DNA of 64,000 bases, taken from positions 177,956 to 241,955 of the forward strand of contig PDUO01000011.1 of assembly GCA_003008705.1 (NCBI GenBank), read 5' to 3'. Under the pieces are notes generated by a model. That model searched no databases, was not told the origin of the DNA, and saw only the letters and a program-made list of their open reading frames with translations. Of this stretch, positions 12,230 through 22,001 are shown piece by piece. Every line of letters starts with the position of its first letter. Position 1 is the stretch's first letter. The position numbers were made by a program, and so were the translations under genes. Origin of the DNA: Pezicula radicicola. Its lineage: Eukaryota > Ascomycota > Leotiomycetes > Helotiales > Dermateaceae.

Positions 12230-14095
12230 TTAAGTAGCACTTTTCTCAAGAACCTGAGCTTCAATCTCCACCGTCTTTTCGATCGTCACTTTTTCCCTTA
12301 CCTCGACCTTAACACCTTTCTCCACATCGTCCCCAAACTTCCCACCATTAGCAGACTTCCAAGCCTTTTCAATCATGGCCTTCCGATCCGCACTTCTACA
12401 TTTCATATCGAACTCGAACATCTCGGGCTTCGGAATCAAGAGACTTGTATAGTCCAATAAAGGGATATGCACCTCTCTTTTTGCTAATATTAAAAGCCCA
12501 TGCGAGACCTCTCATAACGAGGAAGAGTTCTTGTTCGACAATGTCGACGCCTTGGCAGACGCGACGGCCATGCCCGAACTGGTGGTAGTTTTTGAGGGAG
12601 AGATTATTGTAAGTTGTTGGGTAGGATGGGGAGAGCCAGCGGGAGGGGAGGAATTTTTCGGGTTCGGGGTAGATTGCGGGTGTATTCCCCTGGGTTATGT
12701 GTTAGCTGATTTAGTTACAGAGGATTTAGACTGCAAGTACTAACCATTCAAAAGCGTGTATTGTTGCACCAGCTGGGATGAGATAACCGTTGTAGATATC
12801 GTCCTTCTCCAAGCGATGGGGAATGCCTAGAAAACTGTTAAGAGTATAATATTGGGCATAGGGGTATTTGAACTCACCTGTAGGGACAGGTGGTCTCCAC
12901 CTCAAAACCTCCTTCATAACCGCTCTTAAAAGAGGCAAGTTATCTTTGTCCTCCCACTTCGGACACCATCCACCAAGCACCGTTTCAATCTCTTCCTGCA
13001 ACTTAACTTGCCGCTCGGGATAATGGCACATGGCAAGTATATAACCCATCAACGGACTCGCCATTGTCAATGCTCCAGCAATCGCCAACATACCTACACA
13101 GTAATCACCTTCATCATCTCTCACCCACCCATCAACTTTTGTCTTTCCATCTTTTCTAAAACCATCTGCATGTAGGAAGGGGCTGCTGTGCCGGCTGCAG
13201 CTGAATTCTCAACACTATGGCGCGTTCTAGAGAAGAAGTCTTTCTCGGCATCGTGTCGTGCTTTTTCGGCTTGCTTCCAGGGAGATAGCCAGGTAGGGAG
13301 TATGGTGAGCCAAAAGACAACATTCGGGACCGCACCACTAGGACTGATAGCGGAAAGAAGACCATGTGCAACAGTGTTCAGCTCTGCTGCGAATTCGGGA
13401 GATCCCCAAGCGAGCTTGGAGATTGTGCGGCCTGTCTGTTCTTCAAGGAGGTTTTGGTAATTGGTGAGATCGTTGGAGAGGAGGTAGAGGAGCCTTTTCA
13501 GCTTGAAAGTTGGGTACGAGTGCTGAGAGGTAGCGGCAGATCGTGACATTGCGTGGTGGGCGAATTTGCGTTGGCGCTTCCATATTTCTGTTCCTCTGTG
13601 TAAGCGACAGCCTCCTCGCGTGGAGGCGAGAAACATAACCATTGCGACCGAGAAGAGGAAGATAATCACCACTATACCTGTTGTCTGGCAGATTGGGAAT
13701 CATAGGTCGGTCGGAGTAAATAGCTCCACGATTTGCCAGCAAGTCATTGCCAATCTGATCCGATGAGATCCATATATGAACAGAACCAAAGATTTCCATC
13801 TGATATATCGGGCCATATTCTTGCGCGAATTGCCAAAGCTTCAACCAAGTCTTCTTACTTGGTAAATCATGAACGCGACCGATGAAAGGCAAGCCTGGCA
13901 AATATCAAATCAAGTTAGCAGAAGTTTGTGATTGACTTGCTTCTGCTATTTGGGAAAGAAATCAAACGTACCCTTCGGACCAGGAAGTTTACTTATGCCT
14001 GGAGGTAGCAGGTTCCTCTAGACTTTCTGTCCCAACCTGTAGGATACAAACGCAACGACTACAAGTATTACAAAAATAAATGTGTATGCAGTCAT
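12230..14095 (-). pseudogene. Cytochrome P450, disrupted
   Basis: Reads as a fungal P450 over its whole length. It has an N-terminal membrane anchor (MTAYTFIFVILVVVAFVSY from 14095), a proline hinge (LPPGISKLPGPKG), a C-helix segment with W-K-R-Q-R-K, an I-helix with AIAGALTMAS, the K-helix motif KEVLRWRPPVPTG, the PERF-like EPEKFLPSRWL and the heme loop FGHGRRVCQG (about 12590-12555). Introns at 13900-13970, 13610-13680, 12830-12880 and 12660-12745 have good splice signals. Three lesions break it: a TAG in the anchor-hinge region (14018-14020), a frameshift near 13130 just before the I-helix, and another near 12475 between the heme loop and the C-terminal IPLLDYTSLLIPKPEMFEFD block. All conserved motifs survive, so the loss is recent, or some indels are assembly errors. 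Substrate unknown. Confidence 0.75.
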
Positions 14096-16269
14096 TTTGC
14101 TCAGAATACTTCAGATTCACCTGACTCCAGGAAACAAAAAGTGTTTCCATCCTGTATTCTTATATCTGCGTCTTTGGCATAGACTAACCAAAATACTAAG
14201 AAAGGTCTCGCCCTTCCTCGCCCAATACTCTCGAGCGCTGTCAGCAGTTTGGAAATATCCCAAACGGTACATGCCCTTGAAACGAAAGAGGCATGGAGTG
14301 AAGCACGGCGAAGGAAGACAGTGGAGCTGTTAGATACAACTCAGTAGTAGTACGAAGTACTCACTGTAGTGAGGCGATATCTGTGTGCTCGGATCTCGGA
14401 TGGAGTTATCTTGCGAAGGGAGAGATCTTCAACACTCTTGACCGCTTGCTTCAAGATCGGACGCTGATAAACCTTGACATGATGGATAAGAACACGGTAG
14501 AGAGGTCGCCGGAGAGAGATATACAACATACAAGCTGCGCAAAACTAACCGTCTTGAGGATCTTAGTCAGAAAAAAAGTTCTTGTATTGGCTGTGCGAGC
14601 AAAAAACCGATTCTGCGATTAGAAAAATCCCATAGATTGCCGGGCACAAGATGAATCGCATCCTAGTACAAATTCACAGTAGTTAACTCGATACCAGAAT
14701 CTACGCTCGAGCAGGTATGCAGCATAGATTACATATACGATGGAACACTTTGCTAGCCCTAGACAGCGCCGAACTCCGAATGAGTGTGGTTGACTGTTCC
14801 ATCTACCTTAACACCGGTACACGCAAGCTACTCGTATACGCGACCAAGATATTGTTCCTAGATACCGAGAGAAAACAAAAATGGAGCGCCATGGAGGAAA
14901 GAGTGAGCGAGTACGGGATACATTATTGTACCGTCGTCAGAGCGATAGTTCGAGCGACACATATTACCCTTTCTGGCATTCTGTTTTACCATTGCTAATC
15001 ACTCTGGCAGCTGCAACATAATGCCACTAGAGCCCATTGTAGTATAAGGTGACACCAAAAAAGACAACATACAGTTTTTGAGGTATCAACTAGCTGAAGC
15101 TATTGCACTAACATTGCACCAATGTGTAGTTTGAACCATGTACCTCCATAGAAGCCCTTGTCAGAACTCAATGCGGACATCGCTGTGCAGCCGCACCAGC
15201 TTGGACTTCGCAATGGGGCTCAGAACAAAACATCAAAGGTCTATCCGTCTGGAAAGGCGGAGGAAAATTCCCGCAAAGAAAAGATCCTTGGTGCTGGAAA
15301 CATTATGAAATTTCTCCGAAAAACCGTTGTGACCCGAGGTTTTGGGAGGCAAAAAGCCACTCCTCTGACATCTGAGAGTCATCAATGATCGACGTCTTAC
15401 ATCGGCCATCTGAAGATTTTCAGCATTTCTCCCCTCATGTCCAGAGCATTACGCACGCACTGGCACGCGCTAATGTAATGAATATTTCGTACTCTGTACA
15501 ATGCTGGCCAAATCGTAGAATTGGCTAACAGAGACAATATCCCAGCTGCCAATGTGCCAATTTGACTTTTCCTATGGATATGCGGACTCCGTGACGATCA
15601 ATGATGAACATAGCTCGCGGAGCGCGCAGGAATGCTGGAAGCAAGCCTGTAATAGTCGTCGTGCTTATAAGTCGTAAAGTCTGAGCATTGCTTATGTGGA
15701 CGCCAGAGCAAAAGAAGGTAGGCGTAGTAAGTGCTTGGAGATTATACTTGAAGATGCTTTGGTGGCTATAATAGCGTACGTGGCGATCTGGCCTGGCGGT
15801 AACGGTAAGCGGGAGGTGAAACATGTATCTTCCGTACCTCGTGTTTGTTATCCTAACTAAATGCGTTTCGTCTCGTGTTCTCAAGTCTAAGCGTCGTTGA
15901 ACAGACATGCTGTGTGCATGGCATGGCGTGGCTCAAGCCAATTCGTCCGGCGGTACCGTACAAGTAGATTCGAGCAGATTGGAGCTAGTTTGCAGCCAGG
16001 AAAGCTGCAGACATATCAACATTTCTTATCAACAACCCCTTCGTACTTTCATGCTCCTTGTTAATGTCTTGTGTTGAGTTAGCAGTCACCTCTAGATAGC
16101 TGGACAAGGCTAGTGGAGAACATCATTTGTACTGTTTTCTGCAGCTGTACCAAATATTGTTTAAACAATGCACATCCGGACCTTTTGCTCCTCATCTCAC
16201 TCATCAATGTTACTAGTGTTGTGAGTGAGATGTTGGGTTGTATCGAAAGACGCAAACCAACCCAGTGAC
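14096..16269. other. No supported gene
   Basis: About 2.2 kb with only short, motif-free open frames (the longest at 15525-15908 minus and 15158-15388 plus). I see no splice-linked coding series, no transposon ends and no RNA gene. The stretch 16079-16269 lies downstream of the aminopeptidase stop and may be its 3' untranslated region. Confidence 0.45.
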
Positions 16270-19200
16270 TTATGCAAAGCCATTTACCTTCAACCATTCC
16301 AAGATAACTTGTGCGTCTCTTTCCTTATAAGCAGCGCGACCAATAATCTTCTCGCTTACATTGCTCAAGGTGCGAGCATATCCTCGGCTGTCTTCTCCTT
16401 TAAAGAAGCTGGCGATTTCCTTTTCGATCTCTCTATCTGCAAACTTTTGCAAGCTCACTACGTGGAAACTCGAAATCAGTACTATGTCCATAAAGGGCGG
16501 GAAAAGGTACCATCATGAAAACTTAAGTAAACGGATCTAAGAACGTTGAGAGAGGGGCCGTCCATCATTGAGTTATATTGTTCGGATAACTCCTCTCAAA
16601 GATGGTGACCGTGGAAGTAGCAGCCAATAAGATTAGGAAGAAACTGTCCCAAAAACACGCACCTCTCAAAAAGCGATCCAGAACCACCGGATTTCCGCCA
16701 ATTCTTTCCTTAATCGCGGTAAAATTTTCCTGGATATATTTCCAAAGCCCATACCGTGTCTTGGCATTTGCTGCAAGAGCCATAGCACCGGTGTGGACAT
16801 CCTGGATGGCGACTTCCGAAAACAGGAAGGTAAGATAATCAGAGAGTAAGTCGGGGCTTTGCAAGCGGCCGAGGGCCCGAAGAGCGATCTCTTTGCCATC
16901 GACTGAGGTTGTTGCTTGCCATTCCTTCTTGAGGGCTGCATACTCGATGGAGCTGCCCTCACGTATTGCGATCTGTAGTCAACAAACTCAAAGTCAGTTT
17001 GCCCCGTGCAGAGATTCCAAGAGCTACTCAAACAAAATCCAGGATCACAGAACAACCGTCCTAGAATGGATCTCCTACTACGAGGTCGTGCTTACCTGGA
17101 AGATAGCTGATCGAAGGTTCTGGTGAATGGCAGACTGCAATATTGTCAGTTACGTTCTGAACATTTCGATGGAGATTAAAATGCTGAGCAGTCACCTTGT
17201 GACAACAATGACGACATCGACAATGGGTAAAGGCATGACTCTTTACGACAACAGCGATTTTGAAACCCCGATGCGCTGCTCGTAGCGAGTCACTCCAAGT
17301 AACTCATTGATTGGAGACATGGGGATACATACCTTATCTTTGCCACTGGTGTAGAGCTCGAAGCGACGTTTCGCCTCGGAGATTATGCCCTGGTGTCCAT
17401 TGGATCCAGCACTGAGGATTAAGAGCGCTCGAAGTTGTCCAGTTAAATAATCCTCATCTGGTACCTCTTCCCACCCAATCTTTTCAACTGCTGGACCAAC
17501 CAAAGCTAGGACGAACTTCTTTAGGCCAGCAATAATCTCTGTCTCCGAGGAGAAAACCGATTTCACAGTTCCGATAGAGCTCAAAATTTGTGACCACACA
17601 AGGTAATTGGTTTCTGATTGGAAGCCCTTGACGAAAGAAAGCAACCCTGGGGTAGAAGCCTCTCCAGAAACTGCGAGAGCACCTGCGTCTGCTATAAGAC
17701 CAATTTTGTCCGACTCTGTAAGCCGGTCGGTCTGAGTGCCGAGCTTAGCAAGTCTCGCTGGTGGGTAGTTCACTCTATAGAAACCAGAGTTATCGGTATT
17801 TAGCTTATAAAATGAATCATCGATATCCCGAATAGTATCTTCCTTTACTTTAAAGGCAACAGGGCTGATCCCTTTGGTTCCAGTCTTTCCTTGGAGTCCA
17901 AGAGGCGTCCACCACGTTGTCTCATCATCCTCAGGCTTAACATCGCCAGTAGACAAGTAGCGTGACTGCTTAAGACTGATCTGGCCTGGCTCTTCTGCAA
18001 CCGTAAGCACAGGGAAACCAATCTTTCGAATCCAAGGGTCAATCAAGCTGGGAATGTCTTGGTCAGAAGCCTTGCTCAGAGCGGACCACAGGTCGTTTGT
18101 TGTGGCATTGCCATAAGCATGAGATTTGAGGTACATCGATACTCCTTTGAAGAATGTTTCGTTGCCAAGATGATTTGCAAGCATTCTGATGGTGGAACTG
18201 CCTTTGAGATAGCTAATCAACAAATTAGTATGGTGTTTTTCTCAAAGAGCAAGAGCAAGAGTCATGAGACATGCTCTCAGAGTCGTGAGATAGTGTTTCA
18301 AGGGCGCGAAAATAAAGAAATATGTTCACCTGATTGCATCAAAAACCTGATCAACATCGAGCGCATCTTTAACGGGAACTTCAATAGGATGAGAGCTACG
18401 AAGTGAGTCAAGTTGAAATGCAGTCTGCATTCCTTCCGACACGAATTGAGACCAGACATTCCAATCGGGGTGAATTTTATCAGCTATACGTCCGAACTCG
18501 GAGTTAGTTTACTTCCTGAAATTCGAGAGCAACTCAAACATGACTGGGTAACAATGAAAGAGATGACTGACTCGCAAGCCATCCTACCCAAGTCGCGAAT
18601 CCTTCATTTAGCCAAAGTTCGTTCCTATAAAAGATGGAGTTAGCTTACTTGTTCTAGGCAGCTGAGTGAGTCAAACATGTTTTAGGAGTGATGAGTATGA
18701 GCATCTGAAAGGAAATTGTGCACCGAGAACTCCAGACTTACCACCAATCCATGGTAACAAGGTTCCCGAACCATTGATGAGCAAGCTCATGTGCCACGAC
18801 ATAAGCAACTCTATTCTTAAACTTTGCATCGGAAGATTTTGGATCGTATAGAACAGCCGTGGTTCTATACGTTACCAAGCCCCAATTTTCCCTTTAACAA
18901 ATTAGTACCATGTTTTCTTTTAAATGCAAGAGTGACTGAGAGTTATGAGACATGCTCTCAGACGCGTGAGAGAGTGTCCCAAGGGAATGTGGACAATGAA
19001 ATATGTTGCTTACACTAAAATCAGAAACTCGGAGTTAGTTTACTTGTTCTAGATATTATCGGGAGTAACTCAAACATGATTTAGGGGCAATGAGTAAATT
19101 AACCTAGAAGAGGCAAATTTACTCCGAGAACTTGGAGACTTACTGGCTCCATGAGAAAATTCATGCACCGCAAGGAGATCAGCCTTGGGCAGAGGGTAGT

Positions 19201-20703
19201 CAATATCAAAGACTTCAGAGAAGTAGTCGATGATTTGTGGAGCGTGATCGAGGGCATATTGGCCTTGTTCCTTCAAACCTCGGGTTGTGTATACACGGCA
19301 TGGTAGAGGCTTGCCATTGTACTTCCGCTTCGTGAAGTCCTCAATGTACTCAAAATCACCAATCGCCCAAGCCAAGACATACGTAGACATAACTGGCGTC
19401 TTGAAAAATGATACCACCTGCAAACCATTTTTACCCTTAGTTGCAGTCTTAACTGGCATGTTGCTTAATGCAACCTGGTCGTCCGGCAATTCAAGTGTCA
19501 CATCAAAAGTGGCTGCCAGCAGGTGAGAAGTCAGCTTTACTTATACTAAAGGCGGGCTAAGGAAAGAATAAAATTGGAAAAAATGTCGTGAGCAGTTGAT
19601 CACTGCTTAACCGCAACTTGACCCGCGACTTGAGCGACTGTGACATATATATCCCGGTCACTATTAACACGGGAGAGAGTAAGGACAATAGTATAGCGGA
19701 CTTTGACGGGAAAAAGCGCCTTGCAGCCTTTCTGAAGATGCTCATCCTCGTCCTTTCCGTTCTGGTGATAGTGTATTGGGCGACTTAGCCTCTTCTTGAT
19801 CATTGGCTTGGCCCCACCGACTCGGGGAGAACCGTATGCAGAGCTTAGGATATAATCTCAACTAAAATGCCAGAATACGCACCTTTTAGATTGGGCTCAT
19901 CAAAACAAGGAAAAGCTCTGCGAGCATCACATGATTCAAATTGTGTGCTGAACATGTAATGGAACTGGTCATCTTTGGGGACAGACGCCGCCGGTGTGAC
20001 AGGAGGTTTGTACTTTGAGCGGTAGAACCCGGCCATGTCGCTGTTCATGATGCCCGAGAACTTGATGACAATGGTGGCCTTCGCAGATACTGGAATCTCA
20101 TCTGGAAAGATCAAAGTGGCACGTTGACGAGCCTCCTCGTAGGAAACACAAGTCGTCTTTAACGAGGTCTCGGTCTTCGTATGTTCTGCAAAGACCTCGG
20201 CGCTGTGTATCTTGAGCTGTAGAGAATTCAAAGTGATTTCTTTCGTGGTTGTGGTAATCTTGAGTCATCTACTTAGCGTGAGTGGCTTGAAAGATTGAAA
20301 TTGGACTTACAGCAGCAAGAATGCTGACGCTACCTTCATAAGTGAAGGCATTGAGCTTTAGGTCATAGAGGGAGAGATCGTAGTTGATGGGTCTGACTAT
20401 GTCCGGGAGGATGTCTCGGTCTTCTCTTGGCGAGATGGAAGGCATCGTGGCAAGAAACCTTGGGTATGCTTGACTATTTGGCTAGGATTAAGCAATTAGT
20501 TTGGGTACGTCAAGCTGGTGAAAACTCACGGTAGTAGAGAAGATATTAGAGCGTTGGTAGACTTTGGAGATTGGAGAGTCGCGTGATTGTAGCCACAACT
20601 TTCGTGACTGGTTGGCAGAGAGTTTATAGACCCCTTGACTTCGAAGGGAAGACAGAGAGGATATGGCGAGCCTGGAGAAAAGGTTGCTTCTTATTAGAAG
20701 CAT
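16270..20703 (-). CDS. ape2: M1 zinc aminopeptidase (Ape2/Aap1 type) with introner-rich gene structure
   Basis: Twelve exons give 940 aa: 20703-20530, 20481-20311, 20216-19883, 19512-19144, 19014 (one base), 18891-18742, 18624-18572, 18483-18330, 18212-17333, 17134-17096, 16972-16663, 16457-16270. Every junction keeps frame. M1 enzymes cut N-terminal residues from peptides with one zinc ion. The substrate motif GAMEN is assembled across three exons; zinc ligands lie in [10 protein letters not shown] and the downstream ELWLNEGFA; the catalytic Tyr region reads [11 protein letters not shown]; an ERAP1-like C-terminal helical domain follows. Residues 1-70 are Arg/Ser-rich with few acids, a likely mitochondrial presequence, and a second ATG (20445, MPSISPRED) would give a cytosolic form. 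Seven of eleven introns are repeats of two families (listed separately). It is divergent from the CENP-W-like gene with 271 bases between starts. Confidence 0.88.
16973..17095 (-). repeat. Introner-like intron, family A (copy 5, most diverged)
   Basis: A 123-nt intron of the aminopeptidase gene, donor GTAAGC, acceptor TACAG. Its 3' half aligns with the family A core: TGTTTGAGTAGCTC, then GGAATCTCTG, then CAAACTGACTTTGAG, compared with TGTTTGAGTTGCTC, CGAATTTCAGG and TAAACTAACTCCGAG in the copy at 18484-18571. The 5' half is not clearly similar. Confidence 0.6.
18213..18329 (-). repeat. Introner-like intron, family B (copy 2)
   Basis: A 117-nt intron, donor GTGAAC, acceptor GATTAG. It shares with the intron at 18892-19013, in the same order, AACATATTTC, CACTMTCTCACG, CTGAGAGCATGTCTCAT, CTCTTGC and TACTAATTTGTT. 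The last word contains the branch site. It splits a Ser codon just before the YLKGSST segment of the protease. Confidence 0.8.
18484..18571 (-). repeat. Introner-like intron, family A (copy 3, short form)
   Basis: An 88-nt intron with donor GTCAGT and acceptor TATAG. It holds the family core CATGTTTGAGTTGCTC followed by AAGTAAACTAACTCCGAG, the latter carrying the CTAAC branch site. It joins WLA and [11 protein letters not shown] in frame. It is shorter than its relatives at the 5' side. Confidence 0.8.
18625..18741 (-). repeat. Introner-like intron, family A (copy 2)
   Basis: A 117-nt intron, donor GTAAGTCT, acceptor TATAG. It matches the intron at 19015-19143 at both ends: GTAAGTCT, then AGTTCTCGG near the donor, CATGTTTGA(C/G)T near the middle, and CCTAGAACAAGTAAGCTAAC then TCC near the branch site. 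It splits the second Trp codon of DWW. Confidence 0.85.
18892..19013 (-). repeat. Introner-like intron, family B (copy 1)
   Basis: A 122-nt intron, donor GTAAGC, branch word TACTAAT, acceptor AAAG. It aligns along its length with the intron at 18213-18329 (shared CTGAGAGCATGTCTCAT and TACTAATTTGTT). It directly follows the one-base exon at 19014. Confidence 0.82.
19014..19014 (-). other. Candidate one-nucleotide exon in the aminopeptidase GAMEN codon
   Basis: The exon ending at 19144 stops after GCC A; the exon starting at 18891 begins GG AAA. The Met codon of GAMEN needs one T between them. The two introns read TTTTAG and GTAAGC around exactly one T at 19014 (minus strand), so GCC-A / T / GG-AAAATTGG gives Ala-Met-Glu-Asn-Trp. 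Removing the whole 19143-18892 block as one intron would give GCC AGG AAA and shift the frame. The exon is inferred from protein conservation and splice sites, not from transcripts. Confidence 0.72.
19015..19143 (-). repeat. Introner-like intron, family A (copy 1)
   Basis: A 129-nt intron, donor GTAAGTCT, branch CTAAC, acceptor TTTTAG. It contains the fullest family A core: CATGTTTGAGTTACTC, ATCTAGAACAAGTAAACTAA and CTCCGAG. It is the upstream member of the intron pair around the one-base exon. Confidence 0.85.
19513..19882 (-). other. Long aminopeptidase intron with an internal open frame
   Basis: A 370-nt intron between DEPNLK and [10 protein letters not shown], donor GTGCGT, acceptor TGGCAG. 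It holds a same-strand open stretch of about 85 codons (roughly 19855 to 19600, containing [18 protein letters not shown] and [13 protein letters not shown]) that is not in the enzyme's frame. Retaining the intron would end the protein at a TAA soon after the donor. I do not recognise the encoded peptide. Confidence 0.5.
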
Positions 20704-20974
20704 GAGAAGAAAAGGTGTTGTTAACAGAAAGCTCTTCTCAAGGTTGGTTTGAGACTTTGAGTATCATACCTCAGGTACACAGCAAGGCATGGCGGGGTCG
20801 TCCTCAGTGGGGCTGGATGCTACTGTAGAGCCGGCGCCGGCATAAGCTAGGCTAGAAGTTACCTAAACCTTCCACCCCTGAACAGGACAAGGCTGTGAGA
20901 CTTTGATCAATCAACAACATCTGTACTGTACATTGACGCCAAGAACGCAGCATCTTACTTTCAAACCACCTAAC
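20704..20974. promoter_or_regulatory. Divergent promoter of the aminopeptidase and CENP-W-like genes
   Basis: 271 bases between opposed start codons. It has GC-rich words around 20790-20850 (GGGGTCG, GCCGGCGCCGGC) and no clear TATA box. Both promoters must lie here or in the 5' leaders. Confidence 0.4.
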
Positions 20975-21398
20975 ATGGCTACCGGACAGAAGCTGTATCC
21001 AAGGGCCACCGTCAAGAAGATTGTGAAGGCACATTCCAAGCGCAATGTTAGCAAGAATGTTGATGTTCTGGTACGTCCTACTCAACGCGTCGCCACGATG
21101 TCCTGCTAAACTCTACCGCCAGATATTCCTCGATTACACGCTTTTTTTGCAGGAGTACGCGACAATGCCCTTCCTTCGTGCGGCTTATAGAAAGGGGTAA
21201 TGCATGGATGAGGGCTGACCTGGGAACTGCTATAGCTTGATGAAGGAGGCGGTTCTCGATGCAAAGCAACATGGCGAAAAGGGCATCAGTGCGAAGAGCA
21301 TAAAGAAGGTTACAGAGGTGAGTTCTTAGTGTATATTTGGATGATTGCCTGTACTCACTCATTCAATCTAGAAATCGCTGTCGAAGTTTAAGGGTTGA
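20975..21398 (+). CDS. CENP-W-like histone-fold protein
   Basis: Four exons, 20975-21070, 21123-21154, 21236-21317 and 21372-21398, give 78 aa. The introns have donors GTACGT, GTACGC and GTGAGT. The protein is one small histone fold: YPRATVKKIVKAHSKRNVSK (helix 1), then NVDVLIFLDYTLFLQDLMKE (long helix 2) and EKGISAKSIKKVTEKSLSKF (loop 2 and helix 3). Length and pattern fit CENP-W, which pairs with CENP-T in the CENP-T-W-S-X complex at the inner kinetochore. The second intron was placed so that the helix reads FLQDLMKEA; an alternative donor 43 bases later would insert a short, less helix-like peptide. It could be another small CBF/NF-Y histone-fold protein, but the size argues for CENP-W. 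Confidence 0.72.
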
Positions 21399-22001
21399 AG
21401 AACGGAGATATTTGGGACACGCATCGGAAGACCAATGGCAAAAACCATGAGACCCGTCAAGGGGAAGTAGAGTCAAGGGATAATAGAGCCCCAGGAAATG
21501 GCAGAATGGAGGAAGTACTGTAGACACGAGGGCAATCATAAAGCAGACGATTACTTTAATCGGCTGGTAGAAGAACAGGCCAGGTACGCTCTCTGGGCAG
21601 ACGTGGAAGAGGGAAGGACTACAACAAATAGGCATAAGCTTGCAACCGCCAATCAATTGATCGCTTCGATATCTATCTACTCTGTTGACTTGATGTGAAA
21701 ATATTTTCTTTAAGTGAAGTATCGACTTGTTGGCGCGTGCGTACCATGGTTTAGACCTGGGGAAGCTCTTGATTAAGCGAGAGAGAAGGCGGAAGAAACC
21801 TGAAGGCGGCGTTTTTGCAAACACAACACCAACTCTAGAAAAACAATACTGCGATCCCACACCCTACACTTTATCTCATTACTTTTGAGGCTCCTCATTG
21901 AACATCACATACTCTGCAGCTTCTCTCCGAGATCTCTGCATACGCAACACAACGCAAACCTAAAAGACAACAAAACATTAAGAAATTCTTACACGCTCAT
22001 C

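Noticed and set aside
21155..21193. Extra peptide EYATMPFLRAAYRK in the CENP-W-like protein
   Set aside because: It lies within an intron if the GTACGC donor is used; skipping it restores the continuous histone-fold helix FLQDLMKEA.
21363..21860. 165-aa open frame on the minus strand
   Set aside because: Overlaps the last exon of the CENP-W-like gene, has no family motif, and looks like chance coding in a 3' region.
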